Source: Kwoniella bestiolae CBS 10118 | Taxonomy: Eukaryota > Basidiomycota > Tremellomycetes > Tremellales > Cryptococcaceae | Direction: 5' to 3' | DNA length: 64,000 nucleotides | Assembly: GCF_000512585.2 (NCBI RefSeq) | Contig: NC_089245.1 | Location: forward strand, 1,178,001-1,242,000 | Shown here: positions 61,627-64,000 of the stretch, one piece after another | Layout of the letters: each line of letters begins with the position of its first letter | How positions within the stretch are numbered: the stretch's first letter is position 1 | Notes under the pieces: model-generated | What the model was told of the DNA's origin: nothing | Database searches by the model: none | The model's input: only the letters and a program-made list of their open reading frames with translations | Made by a program: the position numbers and the translations under genes

Positions 61627-62801
61627 ATGGCAACTCCTAAGATTAGATCAGCCAATGCGGTGAGCCTGCATTTCTTCCCCCTGTTTCAACTGCACTGACT
61701 GATCGATTATCTGCTGGTGGAGCGAAGGCTTCAACGTCCACTTTGGCTCCTGATCTACCTATATCTGATAAGCTAGGGAACGGATCATCGTAAGCTGTAC
61801 CTCTTCTCTCCATTGAGCTTAATGAGCTAATATAGACCTTCTATCGATCAGGTATGAAATCTCTCTAGTCAAATCCCAAAACCTATCGTCAAGAGCTCAG
61901 GATGCGATATTCAAGCTATTCGATGAAAACATGTATGATCTGTATGTTCCTTCTCTAGCCCCGTACCCATCCAAGCTCAATTGACTCAACGACACGATCC
62001 AGATGTATCGCTGACGATTGTATGTTATTGCGTATGCGTAGCCAGAAAACATCTACGTTCCCTTATACCGAGTCGTCAAAACGCGAAGAACTGTTCGATC
62101 CTGATGCGCGGTACGTCTTGTTACTCTCCTCAACCAGCTCAACCTCGAATGGGATAGGAGTAAACAACAAGGGAAAAGGCAAAGGGAAGGAAGCACAGGT
62201 CGAATTTCGATACGAAGATCTCCTGGGGTTCTGCGGCTTCAGATTTGATACGGAGGAGACCTTGAGTAGTCGAGATGCCGAGGTGGTGTATTGGTAGGTT
62301 CTACCATGTTCTTTCTTTGGCTCACAAGGGGGGGCGAGCTGACTTCACGTGTCGTTGGAATGATAGCTACGAGGTTCAGCTGTCCCGCCGGTGTCGGGGT
62401 TTGGGACTTGGCAAGAGGTTGTTAGGGATATTGGAGGGTATAGGGAGGAGAAGGGGGTTGGATAAAGTCATGTTGACGTGTTTGAAAAGTGGGTTATCAT
62501 TTTGATTTACACATAATTTTGGCATGAATGAGCGATTAAGGTTGAGCTAAAAATCACTGATGACCTCGTAGGCAATGCGTCTGCGCTGGCATTTTACACC
62601 AAGCAAGGGTGAGTGCGATCTGCTTATCACAGCTCCTGAGGTGCATCTGACGCGAAGCTGATTTGAGTACACAGCTACACCGCTGACGAGATTGATCCTA
62701 CCCGCATAAATGAGGAAGAACCTGTTGAGGATGATGATGATGACGAGGGAGAGGAGGAGGTCGATTATAGAATATTGAGTAAGAGTTTGAAGGCTATATG
62801 A
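61627..62801 (+). CDS. NAT4: N-alpha-acetyltransferase 40 (NatD, histone H4/H2A N-terminus)
   Basis: Acetylates the N-terminal Ser of histones H4 and H2A. The start at 61627 gives MATPKIRSANA; later exons read YEISLVKSQNLSSRAQDAIF and KLFDENMYDL, as in the family. The GNAT core has DLLGFCGFRFDTEE, then after an intron YEVQLSRRCRGLGLGKRLLG, whose RGLGLGK is the acetyl-CoA loop (Q/R-x-x-G-x-G/A). Next are GLDKVMLTCLK and, across an intron, GNASALAFYTKQGYTADEID, matching the NAA40 pattern VMLTVFK, then N, A, FF and DE. The C-terminus is a NatD-unusual acidic run (EEEPVEDDDDDEGEEEVDY) before SKSLKAI. About seven short introns; about 240 residues. It is intact. Confidence 0.88.
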
Positions 62802-62913
62802 CAACACGTAATGCATTTGATGCTGTACAACGGGATACCATGCTATACTTATACTGTACACACACCTCGAGTTTTCTATCAAATCAACTTATGAATTCCT
62901 ATCTCATGTCTGT

Positions 62914-64000
62914 TCAACCCAAGATCTTCAGCAGGATATCTTCACCATCAGACCCTTTGATCTCCGTATTCTCTATACTAGGCATATCATTCTTTTCCAA
63001 CCATATATCCAAATCTTTCCATATCTGCCGCAAGAAAGATATCAGTTAACCTCTCATACTCTGCATGAAAACGTGAAATGCCTCACCCTATTCAGCTCTC
63101 CCTTCTCATCCACATCGTTACCCCACACACTTTCCTTATATGTCCAATCAACTTTCCTAACCTCCTTCCTCCTCTTTCTCCCTCTTTCGCCCCCTCCCTC
63201 CACCCTCCTCAATCGGTTCTTCCGATGTGTTTCCTCAGGTCTTCGGTGCATCCACCCCTCCCCCTCCTCCCCATCTCCAACCTTGATAGGAGTATTCGAC
63301 GCACTTCCCATCCCAGGTCGAAGCGCAAAGAAAGCCGACGGGTCTTCTCCCTTCCTCCTCTTCTGGACAGACTTGATAGCGCTAACAGGCGGTGGATGCT
63401 CGAGATCCACACCTACTATCGGGGTTGAGGTAAACTTATTCTTCTTACTTGGTGTTCTCTCTCCATCCAGTGAGTCTTCTTCGGGTGGTTGAGCGTGATC
63501 CTTGGGAAGTACAGTGGAAGGTTGTCTAGTCACGCTCTGTCTCAATGGACTAGCAATAACACTATCATAGTTCCTAGGTGTCCTGGGGGATTTCACCAAA
63601 CTTGAGATATCCAATCCAGATGAAAACTTATATTTCTTCTTTGGGGTCTGTAGTGGACTGAGCACATCTTCAGGACGAACATGGCCTGAGGGAGTGGTAC
63701 TTTCCTCTATATCGTGATCCTCGGGCACAGAGAGAGAAGTACCGGTACTGGTACCCGTACTGGATTTCTTGGATGGTGAACCACCTGCTGAACGTTTGGA
63801 GGGTGATCCTCCGGCTGAGCGCTTAGAGGGAGAGACGGATGGAGAAGGAATGGATTCGAGGAGGGTGCGGCATTTTGAGAGTGTCGAGCGGAAGTGGGCG
63901 GGGGGAGACTGAGGAGGCTTTTTGGGCGGACGAGAGGGGTAGGTCTTTGCTTTGGATTCTAAGGGTGGGTGGGTGGGGTAAAATAGCAGGTATGAATCAG
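62914..64000 (-). CDS. CDK-site-rich basic protein, 5' part outside the window
   Basis: Only the C-terminal part is present; the gene continues past 64000, and the exon seen begins near 63960 after a splice acceptor. It is rich in S/T-P-x-K/R sites: two tandem copies of SPSKRSAGG and a variant third (SPSKKSSTG), plus LQTPKKKYKF, SPRTPRNY and ERTPSKKNKF. A very basic segment (RKRRKEVRKVDW) follows. After one intron the last exon reads IWKDLDIWLEKNDMPSIENT and ends DGEDILLKILG before TGA. No catalytic domain is visible. Multiple CDK sites would fit a replication regulator such as Sld2/Drc1, but the defining N-terminal domain is not in the window, so the name stays open. Confidence 0.6.
63752..63832 (-). 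repeat. In-frame SPSKRSAGG tandem repeat
   Basis: Two exact 9-residue units SPSKRSAGG and a third degenerate unit (SPSKKSSTG) are encoded in a row; the DNA units differ at third positions. Each carries a full CDK consensus (S-P-x-K). Confidence 0.75.

Noticed and set aside
63073..63492. Plus-strand open frames rich in Leu/Pro/Ser
   Set aside because: Antisense of the basic CDK-site-rich exon, which has proper splice continuity on the minus strand.

Overview
This window is nuclear DNA from a basidiomycete yeast, most probably a tremellomycete (Cryptococcus/Kwoniella type). The evidence is dense genes cut by many GT-AG introns of about 50-70 bp, short intergenic gaps, and fungal housekeeping orthologues such as a trifunctional tRNA ligase, Vac14, gamma-COP, Smc6, mitochondrial Lon, and fungal_trans-domain and OCA-family proteins. 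I see no rRNA, tRNA, CRISPR array, transposon or prokaryotic operon. All gene models were spliced by eye: outer coordinates run from start codon to stop codon and include introns, and exon edges are approximate unless stated.

Layout, left to right. 198-1645 (+) is a two-domain rhodanese/mercaptopyruvate sulfurtransferase. 2030-5100 (-) is tRNA ligase, divergent from 5731-13014 (+), a giant UFD4/TRIP12-type HECT ubiquitin ligase. 13697-17731 (+) is a C2H2 plus fungal_trans transcription factor. 18075-19465 (-) is an aldo-keto reductase. 20950-22297 (+) is a TPR-like protein. 22642-27281 (-) is Vac14, divergent from 27864-31223 (+), a Med25-like Mediator subunit. 31730-35268 (-) is gamma-COP. 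36130-38531 (+) is a secreted, GPI-anchored beta-helix protein with an in-frame stop. 39018-43759 (-) is Smc6. 44069-46198 (-) is an unrecognised membrane protein. 46545-47762 (-) is a GNAT acetyltransferase. 48305-52724 (-) is Lon. 53102-54226 (-) is an OCA-family pseudophosphatase. 55351-57101 (+) is a Ser/Thr-rich single-pass surface protein. 57542-58894 and 59814-61021 (-) are tandem secreted paralogues. 61627-62801 (+) is a NAA40-type histone acetyltransferase. 62914 to beyond 64000 (-) is a CDK-site-rich protein cut by the window edge.

The genes do not form one pathway; most are ordinary housekeeping loci side by side. The least ordinary part is 57.5-61.0 kb. Two secreted tandem paralogues share intron positions and a residue layout that resembles a calpain-type (C2) cysteine peptidase core, but the catalytic Cys and Asn are replaced in both and the His is lost in one. 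I infer a pair of secreted pseudo-calpains. Other items worth a second look are the in-frame TAA in the beta-helix gene, the OCA-family phosphatase whose catalytic Cys and Arg are replaced, the Med25-like subunit, a repeated GTATCCACC motif around the C2H2 factor gene, and two CACGTG boxes spaced one helical turn apart.
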